The notes below the pieces were generated by a model. That model was not told the DNA's origin, did not search any database, and saw nothing but the letters and a program-made list of their open reading frames with translations. The translations under genes and the position numbers were made by a program. Positions 36,871-48,807 of a stretch of DNA of 64,000 bases are shown here, piece by piece (the stretch's first letter is position 1; each line of letters opens with the position of its first letter). Location: the NCBI GenBank assembly GCA_023515745.1, contig JALECJ010000254.1:1-64000 (forward strand), read 5' to 3'. This DNA comes from Amoeboaphelidium protococcarum (taxonomy: Eukaryota; Aphelidiomycota; Aphelidea).

Positions 36871-39573
36871 TCAATCCTAAGACTCGAATAGAGTCACAAG
36901 TTCCTTGACATGCTTTGCAATCTCATACGCAGCTGCGGCTAATTTCTGCTTACTTGGCTTCACCTGCTATGATTATTATTATTATTATTATTATTCAGAA
37001 GTGGAGGTGGCTGACTATGTCATTTAAGCACCCATCTCATTCAGCTTCACATTGCTCGTTGTCAGGGAATCGAGAATATCAGAGCCCTTCTTCTGCTACT
37101 GCGCAAATTGACAATGCTGATTCAACGTGGCACCAGACTCTTTGGTCAGACTTTTCACCACAGTGCCAATATTATCAATAGACTCTGTGAATTCTGCACC
37201 AAAATTAGACTGCTTCATGGCCAGGAGGAGCACTTGGATGTTTTGCACAATCAAATCTGTCTACTGCTCCAAGTACGATCTCAACTCTTCCACAGTAAGC
37301 ACATTCTTAGCCTACACTGACGGCTTTACCACTCTCTCCATCGTCTTTTCCATATGATTATTATTACCGCTATCGCCGCCATTCATGCTGCCAGATGCAG
37401 CAGACATTGGAGTCACAACTTCAGAGTAGGACTCTTCACCATTGGCAGATGGAAGCTACTGTTTATAGTGAGCATCAGATCCATCAACAAGGACTTTCAA
37501 CTGGGAGACGGCCTTTCGCACAGAATCCACCAGGTTCTTTGCAGCAGATGTGAGAGCATTATAGTTGCTGGACACATCCAATTTTTTCGTGATGTCATTG
37601 ACCAAATTCTTACTAACACTCACTAGTTGATTCATATGATCATTGATGTTGTTATTGATTGTACTCAGCTCCTTGTCAGACTTGGACGACTGTTAGACAA
37701 CATCCATTATGGCTTTACATGAGGTGACAATTGATCTCGCGGAAATGGCAAGACCTTATGCGTCTTTATCTTTACCATAAGTGAGCATATTCTTCAAATC
37801 CATCTTGAAGAAGATTAGAACCGAGGTGGAGAAGCGGCCTTGATGATCAAAAAGGGACATGTTATTCAAATCCAAAGCATCCAACAGCTCGTCAGACTGC
37901 TCTTTTTTAGAAGCACCACTGTTCTTGCCCTTCTTATAATCGGACAGCTACTTGTTCAAAGCCTCAATCTCATCAGACAGACTCAGTAGAGTAGCATCCT
38001 TGGTATCAATAGCACTCCGCAAATTCTCATGTTCCATAGATTTCTTGGCCATTTGCTCATTCACAGCTGCTACCTTGTCCTTGTGCTCTTTCAACTCCTT
38101 CTCTTTGGACAGCAGTTCAGCTTTCAGAGATTTCACCTACTCTTAATACGTTGAGATCTCATCTTCCAAATCTTTCTACTTCTGAACGGCATCACTCAGA
38201 CTACTATCCATCTCCTGAATGGTCTGCTTGTAAGCAGTGATATCAGCCTCAAGCTTCTGTAACTCTTCCGTATTCACAGATAGCTTAGTGATGAGATCCT
38301 TGTTCCTCTGCTGCAGCTCTTTTTAATCAGCCTCCAACTTTTGTCTGGTACTTTTCTGCTCCTCAAGCTAAGCATTGGCCTTGTCCAAATTGGTTGACAT
38401 TTACTTGATCTCTTTTCGCAGAGAATCAACCATATCACTGCTAGATGATGGTGCTACTGCCGCTTTAGAGTCAACTTATCGACTCTTGTCGCCATAACTA
38501 TCATCTTCCTTATTCAGGCTACTCAGCCGTGGCTTTGCCTGAACATCCAGAGGAAGACTGCTGGTCTACTTTACCATCTCTTTACTACTTTAACCGGAAG
38601 ACTATTACAACTTTGTTGAAGACGTTACCTTCTGAGAAGATGATGAAGAGGACTTAAGTGGCACAGTATTACTACTAGGAGACGTGACAGCATCAGTAGC
38701 AGGAGATGGATTGTCAATCATTGAGCCCAGATCAGCCATAAGATTATCAAGAGACGTAAAGTTTACCATTCCCGTGACATCCTTCAATCCCTAAGCAGAT
38801 TTTTTCTCAGAGCTTGGTGCTTACTTTGGCTTTGAGACGGATGAATCATTAGACGTGGTGGTCTTTGTCTGATTATTAAACTCTTGGCTCTTCTGCTTTG
38901 CAAAATCAGGCTTCTTCGGAGTAGAATCAAGTGGTGCAGCTTATGTGGAAGATGGTTATTACAACTTACTAGTGTTAGTAGTATTATTACCCATGGATCC
39001 CACTTCACTGACGCTATAAGTAGCAATCGATACGTCGCTCTTATAGGCTGCATCAGACCCACCACCTAGATAACTATTAGCAGATTGTGGCTCAAGCACC
39101 TCTGGATACCTTCTCTCCAACTCACTGAAAACATCAGAAGCCAAATCCTTGAAGCGATTCATACTGAGAGTGGCCAACTTCTGCCTGGCCTGATTCCGCT
39201 TCTGATGAAAGCTATCATTCACCGGCAGGAATTGCACCTTCTCACCATTCTCATTACCGGGGATGAGACGTCGGTTCATCTCATCATAGACATCAGTGGA
39301 CAGTTCATGGAATTGAGATCCGTTGAGTCGAGTCAACTTATCTCTTGCCGACTATCGCTAGCTAGATATTCCTGCTTACTCTACATACACACATTTTAAT
39401 TAATTGGAGTTGATAGCCAGTGACTTTGAACAATACATAAATCAATGTAATATCATACCTTTCAATAAGTGACTACGCAGAAAGTCCTTCAATGCAGAGT
39501 GATGTTTAGCTGCACTCTACTGCAGATCATAATCTTTATTATTATTACTATTACTCTGACTAATACTTGACAT
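36871..39573 (-). CDS. SPA2: SPA2-like polarisome scaffold
   Basis: Scaffold of polarised growth in fungi. Exons 39459-39573 and 36871-39380 (78-base intron ending TGTAG) give 874 codons. Two tandem Spa2-homology repeats lie near the N-terminus: LTRLNGSQFHELSTDVYDEM and, about 45 residues on, LATLSMNRFKDLASDVFSEL. A Ser/Thr-rich region follows, then about 250 residues of coiled coil, then a C-terminal helical domain like the GIT/Spa2 end. A poly-Q run near the C-terminus is a (TAA)n microsatellite. Spa2 is known from fungi, which supports the lineage guess. Confidence 0.9.
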
Positions 39574-40200
39574 TTTCTGATAAATAGTCCGAGTGTTTAA
39601 ATTTCAACTTAATCGCGGATTATATTTATACTAACAGTTACTTGATAATAGATGAAGTTAATCAAATGCGGCAATTATAAACAATTCAGATATTAACAAT
39701 GACAGACTAGATGAATTTATAATAATAACTGACAATGCTATTGTTACTGTTGTTGAAATTAGAAAGAAATCAAACGGAATCGTCAAAAGTTGAAACAAAG
39801 TCGGGCGGTCAAACAACAACAACTACTACAGTTTTCGTCTGCTCGCAATTTATCGGCAATTCAACGCGGCGCTCTGATTGGTCTCACTGATTGAGATTGA
39901 ACGTTGGTGTAACACTCAGAAACTGTGTACCTTTTAATTCTTCATACAATGCTTGAACTACTGAGGCAATTATTTTCAGTCATTTTTTGCAAATTTCTTG
40001 GATCTACCATACATTCTATGTAAATTATAAAAGCAGTTGAAGATTTATGAACTTGTCGTATGATCGTCTTCAAATTTCGTCCCCATTTCTTCGGCGTTGA
40101 AGCATTACTTTCCTTAAGAGCCCGATTTGATAGCGCCGCTTCAACTTTTCTTTGAACGTGCTGTGCTGTGTTAAGTCTCTAACATAATCTTCTTAACGTA
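39574..40200. promoter_or_regulatory. Divergent region SPA2/TAP42
   Basis: 627 bases between two start codons. Contains GTCGGGCGGTC near 39800 and several CAA/ACA runs. No gene recognised. Confidence 0.4.
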
Positions 40201-41235
40201 ATGTTACAAGATTAGTAGAATGTTGGCGTTTCTTTATTTAGCAGAGTTATGGGGCTGATTTAACTGTATGTTAATGTTGTAATTTTAGATTAGTTACCCG
40301 GTAAAGAAGAAGAGTTAGTAAAGTAAGCAGTGGATGTGCACAGGAGTGTGGAACATGCTGGTCTGTTCTCTGTCAATGAAGAAGCGCTGGATTTAAGCAC
40401 TTAATCTATGCTATGTTTGGGGGTGTATTTTATTGCTGGTTATTCTCTCACCTCCTATGGCCATTTATTGTCTGCCACAGATGTTTAAATCGATGATCAA
40501 GTGCGTAATTAGACGCGTTTGAGTGTTTTGAACGATTCAAAGTCAACTGTTTTACAAGGATTAGAATGGATATAATCCTATAAGCTAGTGGATGACTTTA
40601 GTTTGTAAGATTTATAGCGTTCAAAGCCAGCAAATGTATCCAGAGACGACAAAATTGCACAGTTTAAGGCTAAAAAGTTGTTGCAATAGTAAATTAGTGA
40701 TCTCTCTGCGCTCAGTACCAGTGTAGATGAAGAGCATAGACGGGAATTTATACGTACCAAGTGGATAAAGTATGTGACTATTGAAAGTTGCGCGCTCTTG
40801 TAGATGATTGACGATGAGATCCAGCTCATCAAGCAGAAGATGGAAGATTCTACTGATCGTTTCCAGTAAAAGTAAAGAGATGGTGGTTCAGTGTAGTTCT
40901 CAAAGTCTTCAACTCCATAATCAGGACCATTGTTGTCCAGGGAAGGCAAACCATTGCGTCCGTTCGTGATAACTGGGCGTAGTGAACTGTAAAAATAAGT
41001 ATTTCGTCCTGGCCACAATCTACCTACAATGTCTATCGATCAGTACCTAGAGAATGAAAGAGCACGCGGCAACATCTTGTCTTAGAATGACTCATCATAA
41101 GATGCGTAGAAAAGTGAACAAGACGAAGACATTTTATAGTACGATGAAGCTGCACGTCAGAAGGCTATATCTTGGGATCAGTTCAAAGAAGACAATCCTA
41201 AAGGCTGGGGCAATAAGGGAAGCAATATTGGATGA
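40201..41235 (+). CDS. TAP42: TAP42 / alpha4, PP2A-associated regulator
   Basis: Binds PP2A-type catalytic subunits and carries TOR signalling. 344 codons, no intron (yeast 366, human 339). Seen: a helical N-terminal half with AGLFSVNEEALDLSTQSM (family: LFS.NE.LE.I.T) and a C-terminal half with PLRPFVITGRSELQKQVFRP, then LPTMSIDQYLENER. The start is the ATG at 40201; a GTATGT...TAG stretch at about 40268-40289 looks like an intron but removing it breaks the frame, so it is read through. The exact N-terminus is the least certain part. Confidence 0.9.
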
Positions 41236-41537
41236 ATTTCTTCCGTATTTATTAAATCTAATAATGAGTTAATTATTGTGTGAACGTTAACTGGATACAA
41301 TCGATGAGTGTTTCTCACGTTGTCGCGTCGATCGATTTCTATCGCGTTTCACTTTCTCTCTCACTGTTCTCATCTGGGTGGATATGTTGTTTCCGTTTCA
41401 CTCGGTCTGTCAGTTTCATCTTTTAACTTTCTTCGTCTTCATGTGAAACAATTGTGTTTCTGACGTTATTTCAGTAGTAGTTATAGTATTCTAATTATAT
41501 TCTTGATATATTTGTGTATTCTAGTATTATCTAAATA
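41236..41537. promoter_or_regulatory. Upstream region of FHA gene with GTCGCGTC and ATCGCGTTTC
   Basis: 302 bases. GTCGCGTC at 41322-41329 and ATCGCGTTTC at 41341-41350 are both reverse forms of the GACGCGA-type word seen upstream of SMC2 and RNASEH2B. A CT-rich tract follows. Confidence 0.45.
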
Positions 41538-43919
41538 ATGTTGAGTTCAAGTCAGAGTATGTCTACGCAGCAGTCTTCTCAATAGAATATCTGGGGATAC
41601 ATCTTCATTATTCGCAGGGACGGATCACATGGGAAAGGACTGGCCATAGATAGTCCAGATTTAGTTTTTGGCAAGAGTGAGAATGCAGATATTCGTATCA
41701 TGTTGCCTGGAGTTGATGATATTCATGCAACACTTACTGTGAATCAGGATGGGAAGGCTGTGTTGACCAAGAAGGGCAAGTTTGATACATGGCTGGATGG
41801 ATAGTTGGTGGAACAGTCAGAGATTGTCAAAGATGGCTCTGTATTCAAGATTTGTGAACGTAGTTTCGTATTCTGTTATCCTGAATCAAAGGTGGTGGCA
41901 CAGAATGCTCCTCAGTCCCTGCCTAGACGCAACATGGCTCATGCCAAGACTAGTGTAAAGAAGATGAGAAGACCGTCCATGACTCTTGGCAGTCATTACT
42001 CGACTGTTAAAAAGGATCTCACTTCCATTCTATCATCTGTCAAGTCTTCATCATCATCATCTGGTTAACTGCCTCTATAGAAGGACACTAATTTAACAGC
42101 TGAAGAACAAAATGTAAAGAAGAGTGTCAGAATGAGTCAGACGTTATCCTTTGCCGCGAGCACTTAAAATGATAGATCAACTACTCCTCCTACTGTTGCA
42201 GATGTGAAGGCTATTGCTGATCATTCAGTTGAGAAATTGTTATTCAGCCCGAAGAAGACACCGAAATCTGATAGAAAGTTGGTCAAGGTTGTAAAGACAC
42301 CAGATATTTTGTCGCCTCATAAGAAGCGCAAGACTCCATCTGGATCGGCAAAAGCTGTAATTGATCGTAATTAGTCAGCCGGTGGTAGTTTTTAGCATAA
42401 ACCTCATTCCTGTGCTAGTCCTCTTGTTCGCAAATTGATGCCAATCAAGGAGTCTTCATCTATTCACGATACTGATGGTTTGCATAACAATGTCTTCAAC
42501 AGCCCTGATGCTAATCTAAAAATGGTGGACAATGACTCCATAACTTTGAATGATGATGTTGCGGATGCTAGTTTCTTCCCGATGGTTGCTGAAAATTCTA
42601 AAAATGAATAGACTTAGTTGGAAGCGAAAGCTGACAAGACAATGACTTTGTCAGAGATTTCGGAAGAACATGGCGAGGCTGAACAGTGTATCGATCGGTC
42701 GAATGAGCCTACTGAGGATACTGATAACTAGGAAATTCTGCCCGATTCTTTGAGCTCTGCATAATAGCCGTAGTCCCCACCACCTGCTTAGACTTCTGCC
42801 AATTTGCCAGATTTGCTAATGTCTCCTCGTCGTGGGTCTCTTCGTTGTCGTAAGGGTCGAATGTCATCAATTGCTGTCTCAAAAGAGAAGGCAAAGAGTC
42901 GTTAGTCTGTGATTTAAACGTCAAACTTGAAGATAGATCTCAAGTTGGCTGTGAAGAAGGAATTGAAAGTGAAAGAAGGTCCCCGCGTGGATGCAATAGT
43001 GGAGGATTCTGAAGAGAAAACTGATTCTGTTTAGATTGTTGAGAAGACTTCCTCTGAGGAGGTCACAGTCACGCAATAAGTTTTGATGGTTGACTAGGAG
43101 TAAGATGCTCCTTCTGATGGTGATAATGGTGAATGTGATAAAGCTGCGGCAGCAAGTGCTGAAGTGGTGTCTGAAAAGGATATTGATTCCGATCGTCAAT
43201 CAATATAACTTATTCCTGAATGTGAGGCTTCCGTCGATGCAGCAGTATAGCGAGATGAGGCTGTCGTTGATAGTAACTAGAGCGGTGTTGAATCGGTTAT
43301 TGAAGTGAACTTATCTTCGCATGTTGAAGAAGTATGTGTTGTTGAATAGACCGATGTAAGTGATCAAGCAGTCACAGAAGATAGCGAGAAGTAAAACGTT
43401 GATGCCGCTGAAAAGGTTAAAGAAACTCAATAAGAATAGATTGAATCAAATACTGCTAAAGTTGACTAAGCAGAAGATGTTGATGAAGATAACAGTCGTG
43501 AGTCTTAGCCTTAAGTTGATGATCCGGTAGATTAGAAGGATGAAGGCTCCATCGATCCGGAAGATACTGCTAACGCTAAAGAGAATCTACCGGAATAGAA
43601 TCAGTAGTAGGTTGATGATAACATTGCGGATTATAATAACGACGAAAAATCTTCTGAGGAGATTAATGAAGAGCCAGTAATTAGAAAGCCCGTGACTAGA
43701 TCTAGAGCGACCAAGAAGAGTAAAGCGGACTCTGCAGTGAAAAATTTAAGGTCAGAAGCTGCGGCAATTCCGTCCTCTGTAAAGTCCAAGAAGGGAACAT
43801 CTGCCACTTCTAAAGCTATCGCTACCAAGAAGAAACCGTAACGTAAAATTGACTTGAGTTCGGATGCTCCTGTTCGTAGAAGTGCCCGATTACGATCTAA
43901 TGTCACCTCCAGTCATTGA
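41538..43919 (+). CDS. Large FHA-domain nuclear protein (Ki-67/Tos4-like)
   Basis: 793 codons, no intron. FHA domain at about residues 18-110: RRDGSHGKGLAIDSPDLVFG, then KSENADIRIMLPGVDDIHA, a layout like the Ki-67 FHA domain (FGR...CDIRI.LP.VS..H). Here Lys and Asp-Asp replace the usual R and S of the phosphothreonine pocket (GK for GR, VDDIH for V-S-x-x-H), so phosphopeptide binding may be altered. The rest is disordered, Ser/Asp/Glu/Lys-rich, with basic SP-type sites and a C-terminal VRRSARLRSN like the Ki-67 LR region. Yeast Tos4/Plm2 also pair an FHA domain with disorder. Function not assignable; a chromatin role is inference. Confidence 0.78.
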
Positions 43920-44701
43920 TTAGTTTGTAGACTGTTTATGAAGAAGTCAGAATGTAATTGTAAATATGAGTATGTGGTTTAGTAATGTAAAAATTCAAAT
44001 TTATTATGCTTAAACTGGAGTAAAATATTCAAAATTAAGACTAAAGGAACATTTTATTATAAAACTGTCTTATGGCCAACTATCATTCTTTAATCATTCA
44101 GTCTTTTAGACGATGAGCTAGTCAGCGTCAACTAACTTCTATTTCTGCACCTTTAAAATCCCTTTGGCTGCATTCTTGATAATGACTCTACGCGACAATC
44201 CTTGAGCATCAAAGTAAACTAGCACAAGATCCTGACCAATGCCAACAACCTCTCCTGCAAATTATCCCGCATCATCACCATATCTATGAGTAATCAGCTC
44301 AATTGTGGCTTTGCCCGACTCCTCTGTAATAATACGAACACTCTGCTCAACACCGCTCATCACATTAGAAGCAGCCACCATTGATTGAGCCATAGCGTAC
44401 CAGAAATCAGTTCTCTACTGACCAGCTCTACCCATACCGGTGGCACTCATTAACATATTACCAAATTGCTCTGAGCTATACACCACAACCTTGGTGAACT
44501 GACGAGTAACATATCCTATACTTTTGGTGCCGGAACGCAAGAATTTCACATAAGATTTCACAATTGGCGATACAATGGTGGCTTTATCATTAGGTGTAAT
44601 CTTCTGCTTCAGATAGTCTTTAGTAGAGTGCATGGACGTACCCAGATGTTGAGCTGCAGATATCATACCAGAACTCACAGCCATACTACTTTTGACAGCA
44701 C

Positions 44702-44703
44702 TA
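44702..44703. repeat. Left TA target-site copy
   Basis: TA directly before the left terminal repeat; its partner is 47343-47344. Confidence 0.85.
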
Positions 44704-44732
44704 TGGTGCAAGAAGCCGTAACCCAACAACTG
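44704..44732 (+). repeat. Left terminal inverted repeat of DDE transposon
   Basis: 29 bases, identical to the reverse complement of 47314-47342. Confidence 0.92.
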
Positions 44733-45065
44733 GTCGGCCCCGACTTTGGCACATATCAAGTGACTGGGAAGGAAAAATGATGAGCGTTTGATGTGTTAAA
44801 TCGACGTATCTCGGCGAGGGCTTTCGATTTAACAAAATTTTATAATTTTTTATTAACTCTACGCCGAGTTATAAGGCTTTGAAGTTTTAGTGTATTCCTT
44901 AGTGGACACCCTAAATTTGGCACATACATTATTCACGCTATCGACATAAAACACACATAAAACAATAGCATTTCATGCGTTATGCGCGAATATATTACTC
45001 AAAATTAGTCAAAAGTGTTTTGTTTCGCGCAACAGCTTTTTTTGTTTCTTTCGCTGCAAGCAACA

Positions 45066-47213
45066 ATGCCGCCGTTGAACAAGCGCCAAAAACTGGCAAA
45101 GGCTCTGCATATCGAAGGTAGATAGGGATTTAAACTTCAAGAATAAGTGCTTGGTATTATCAGTGCTGATATTGATGATGATGATGAGGATTTGGAGAAT
45201 ATTTTAGAGCAGCAAATGAAAGTAGTATCCAATGTTCCCTCCGCCTTAGACCAGTTGAAACCATTTAGCACTGCCTAAGATGAGAAATAGTTCCGAGCTC
45301 TGACATATACTAAAGACTCTAAAAGAACGATGTATCGTAGATAAGAAAAAAGTAGACTTGCTCTCAAAGGTCAAACTCTCAAGATGACTGATTTTTTTAA
45401 ATCTAAAGCTTCCTCGGTTGAGACTGGGTCTGTCGTTCAATAGGGAGCATCCCAGGATGGTATATAAAATAATGCAGCTGCGATTGATATGCTCGTTTAG
45501 GCGCACTAAGAGCAGATACAGGAAGACTTGTGGCATATGGACAACGTTTAGTAGAAGTTAGTTATGTTAAGGGATATGAATACTGTTTCGCGCAATTAGA
45601 ATTAGATAAAAATATCGTAGCATATTTCTTATGATTCTCATCGTCTGTTAGCTGTTGAACAATATGTTAGACTTGTCTCTGAAAAAGGATGTGCAAAGAT
45701 GGCATCATCTCGTTCTGTGGTGGATATGTTTTTCAAAGGAGGACTGAACAAAGCTAGAAATTTGCGGAGCTGGGCAAATCATTTTTTAGCTCAAGGTAGT
45801 TTACCTGCATATACTTAGGGATTACACAGCAGAAGGAGTTCTTTTATCGATGATGAGGATGTAAAGTACGACTTGGTTCAGTATCTTCGCGACTTGCACC
45901 CGGAAAAGAGAAGTCCCAAAGTTTTATGGTAGTATGTCAACGAACAGTATTATCCGGAGAAGTTCGGTGTAATGGAGAAAGAGGGAGGTGGTTGGATCTC
46001 TATCAGAACTTGTCAAAACTGGATGCAAGTCCTCGGTTTCCAGTGCAAACCACACTAGAAGACCTTCTACGTTGACGGACATGAGCGTGAAGATGTGGTC
46101 AAATACAGAAATTAGAGTTTTGTTCCGTAACTTTTAGAACTGTCGTAGAAGATGACTACCTACGAGAATGGGACTGCTATCCGTCCATAATTGGAAGAAA
46201 ATGAATGTGAGTATGTTTGGATAACTCAGGATGAGTCAACTTATTATGCGAATGATTCAAAGCTCACTTTTTGGGGAGAGGAAGATGAAGGTTGCTTGCG
46301 CCCGAAGAGTCTTGGATAATCATTGATGGTATCGGCTTTCATGTGTCCATGCCATGGTGTTTTATCTGAGTTTAGAGAGACTATTGAGCCTGGGAAAAAT
46401 CGTGACGGTTGGTGGAAGACCGAAGATCTTGTCGGGTAAGTGTAGCGTATTATTCCAGCTTTTGAGCGTTTGCACCCTGGGATGAAGGCAGTTTTTACAT
46501 TTGATGCATCTGCCAATCACCATTCTATGAAATCCGATGCTCTGGTGGCATAGCGTTTGAATAAAAGTGATGGTGGGAAGGCCCCAATCTTGCGAGATGG
46601 ATACTTTACAAATGCAGAGGGAAGGATAGTCGTTCAGAAGATGTAGTTCACTGAGGCTGATGGATAGCGTGATAAGATTGGAGTTTAAAAGGGCATCCAA
46701 ACAATTTTGCAAGAGAGAGGTTTATGGCCGGAAAAAGCAACGTTTAATCTGAAGTGCAAATAAGTTTGTAATGGATAGACAAACGATCCATGTTGCGCCT
46801 TGTGGTTGTTGCAGAATTAGCCTGACTTTAAAGCTCAGAAGACCTGGATTGAAGAAATAGTTAGTGAGGCTGGTCATGTCTTCATTGCGTTTCCCAAATA
46901 TCATTGCGAGCTCAATCCTATTGAATCTGTGTGGGGCAACTCAAAGTAATTCACCCGGGCTAATTGCGATTACTCTTTTGCCGCTCTGAAAGAGAAAGTC
47001 CCTCTTTCTTTGGACAGAATTCCCCTGGATACTATATAGAAATATTTCATGAGGTGTTTAAGATATTGTGATGCTTACAGGTTAGGCCTACATGGAAAGC
47101 TGGCCGAGTTCGCCGTGAAACGATACTCATCTCACCGTCGTATACCTGATTATGTACTGTAAGATTTGGAGGCTTCTTATGAGGCAGAAAAACAGCGTAG
47201 AGCTGCCAGATGA
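45066..47213 (+). CDS. DDE transposase
   Basis: 715 codons, no intron, open from ATG to TGA with TAG/TAA used as Gln throughout, so the gene is adapted to this code. An N-terminal region rich in Asp/Gln/Lys is followed by a DNA-binding helical part (RSVVDMFFKGGLNKARNLRS). The catalytic triad can be proposed from WITQDESTYYAND (first Asp, or the DE pair), VFTFDASANHH (second Asp) and FPKYHCELNPIESVWGNSK (Glu of the NPIE motif). This large DDE_3-like form is widespread in basidiomycetes and some early fungi. The last 60 residues are basic, with HRRIPDYV. Confidence 0.92.
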
Positions 47214-47313
47214 TTGTAATAGTTGATTTTATTGATTCCTTGGCTAATTTTACAGTATTTTACCCTTTTCGCCCTGACAAATTGGCACAAATTTCTAAAA
47301 CCCAAAATTGGCA

Positions 47314-47342
47314 CAGTTGTTGGGTTACGGCTTCTTGCACCA
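47314..47342 (-). repeat. Right terminal inverted repeat of DDE transposon
   Basis: 29 bases, inverted copy of 44704-44732, followed by TA at 47343-47344. Confidence 0.92.
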
Positions 47343-47344
47343 TA
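47343..47344. repeat. Right TA target-site copy
   Basis: TA directly after the right terminal repeat; pairs with 44702-44703. Confidence 0.85.
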
Positions 47345-47848
47345 TCAGCCATGGATCTGATCATGCTCTTTTGCTAATGCTAATCAGAAGCTGAAGTATC
47401 AACAGCCTTGTCAGTAAAATCAACATCGTCCTGGTTCACCTTCTCAGCAATACCCATCACACTATCCTTGGCTTCAAATACTACCGGCTCAGTCTTGCTC
47501 ATCACTGCATGTTTAGCAGTCATCAGCACTCCATTTACAGACTCGGTGATCTACTTGAACGCAGAAGAGTCCAAAATCTACTAAATCTAACCACTGATGG
47601 TGTCCACAATCGCCAACTGTCCTTTATGTGCAGCCAGCTAATAGCTTGAGTGATGCGCTAGGAACTGTTCAAATTACTCAACTGGACTCTATGATTGAGA
47701 CTAATCAGTCTTTTCATTATCCACCTTTTACTTGTTAGCGCTAGAACCGCTCTAATCATTTGATGATAGAGATATCTCAATCTTAAACAAGGCAGATGAG
47801 GAATCTGCATTCGGAAATACGAATCCGTTATCACCCTATTTGTACACC

Positions 47849-47987
47849 TAAGGGTAGGGCAGGGCAGAGGGCAGGGTAGCAGGGTTAGGGCAGGGCAGGG
47901 CAGGGCAGGGTAGCAGGGTAGCAGGGTTAGGGGTTAGGGTTAGGCAGGGTTAGGGCAGGGTTAGGCAGGGTTAGGGCAGGGTTAGGG
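47849..47987 (+). repeat. Telomere-like array, degenerate TTAGGG/GCAGGG/TAGCAGGG
   Basis: About 139 bases made of TTAGGG, TTAGGGCAGGG, GCAGGG and TAGCAGGG units, the G-rich strand running towards the gap on the right, as at a right-hand chromosome end. TTAGGG becomes commoner near the gap. It abuts coding sequence of the spartin-like gene directly on the left. Confidence 0.85.
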
Positions 47988-48807
47988 NNNNNNNNNNNNN
48001 NNNNNNNNNNNNNNNNNNNNNNNNNNNNNNNNNNNNNNNNNNNNNNNNNNNNNNNNNNNNNNNNNNNNNNNNNNNNNNNNNNNNNNNNNNNNNNNNNNNN
48101 NNNNNNNNNNNNNNNNNNNNNNNNNNNNNNNNNNNNNNNNNNNNNNNNNNNNNNNNNNNNNNNNNNNNNNNNNNNNNNNNNNNNNNNNNNNNNNNNNNNN
48201 NNNNNNNNNNNNNNNNNNNNNNNNNNNNNNNNNNNNNNNNNNNNNNNNNNNNNNNNNNNNNNNNNNNNNNNNNNNNNNNNNNNNNNNNNNNNNNNNNNNN
48301 NNNNNNNNNNNNNNNNNNNNNNNNNNNNNNNNNNNNNNNNNNNNNNNNNNNNNNNNNNNNNNNNNNNNNNNNNNNNNNNNNNNNNNNNNNNNNNNNNNNN
48401 NNNNNNNNNNNNNNNNNNNNNNNNNNNNNNNNNNNNNNNNNNNNNNNNNNNNNNNNNNNNNNNNNNNNNNNNNNNNNNNNNNNNNNNNNNNNNNNNNNNN
48501 NNNNNNNNNNNNNNNNNNNNNNNNNNNNNNNNNNNNNNNNNNNNNNNNNNNNNNNNNNNNNNNNNNNNNNNNNNNNNNNNNNNNNNNNNNNNNNNNNNNN
48601 NNNNNNNNNNNNNNNNNNNNNNNNNNNNNNNNNNNNNNNNNNNNNNNNNNNNNNNNNNNNNNNNNNNNNNNNNNNNNNNNNNNNNNNNNNNNNNNNNNNN
48701 NNNNNNNNNNNNNNNNNNNNNNNNNNNNNNNNNNNNNNNNNNNNNNNNNNNNNNNNNNNNNNNNNNNNNNNNNNNNNNNNNNNNNNNNNNNNNNNNNNNN
48801 NNNNNNN
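47988..48807. other. Assembly gap (N)
   Basis: 820 undetermined bases. Because the left side ends in telomere-like repeat, linkage across the gap is doubtful. Confidence 0.99.

Larger units (their letters stand above)
44704..47342 (+). mobile_element. DDE transposon of IS630/Tc1/mariner type, apparently intact
   Basis: 2639 bases with perfectly matching 29-base inverted ends (44704-44732 and 47314-47342; TGGTGCAAGAAGCCG... inward from the left, its complement at the right) and a TA duplicated outside. TTGGCACA occurs four times in the same direction near the ends (44746, 44917, 47282, 47308), perhaps transposase sites. It carries one full-length transposase gene. Identical ends, an open transposase frame and a clean interruption of a host frame suggest recent insertion. 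TA duplication is typical of the IS630-Tc1-mariner superfamily. Confidence 0.92.
44094..47849 (-). pseudogene. Senescence-domain (spartin-like) gene split by transposon, 5' end lost
   Basis: Reads right to left. The upstream part (47345-47849) enters from the telomere-like array and holds a Ser/Gln-rich region and helices; the downstream part (44094-44701) carries SIGYVTRQFTKVVVYSSEQF, ATIELITHRYGDDAGQF and a C-terminus ending at TGA 44094-44096. The two parts join in the same frame once the transposon and one TA copy are set aside (SMAD then SAVKSSMAVSS). Relatives with this domain act at lipid droplets and endosomes. As it stands the gene is interrupted and has no start, so it is presumably inactive. 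Family assignment is moderate. Confidence 0.7.

Noticed and set aside
36915-37626. Plus-strand frames opposite SPA2
   Set aside because: Shadows of the coiled-coil coding sequence on the minus strand.
40268-40289. GTATGT...TTTTAG stretch resembling a tiny intron in TAP42
   Set aside because: Removing it breaks the frame to the conserved LPGKEEELV segment; 22 nt is also too short.
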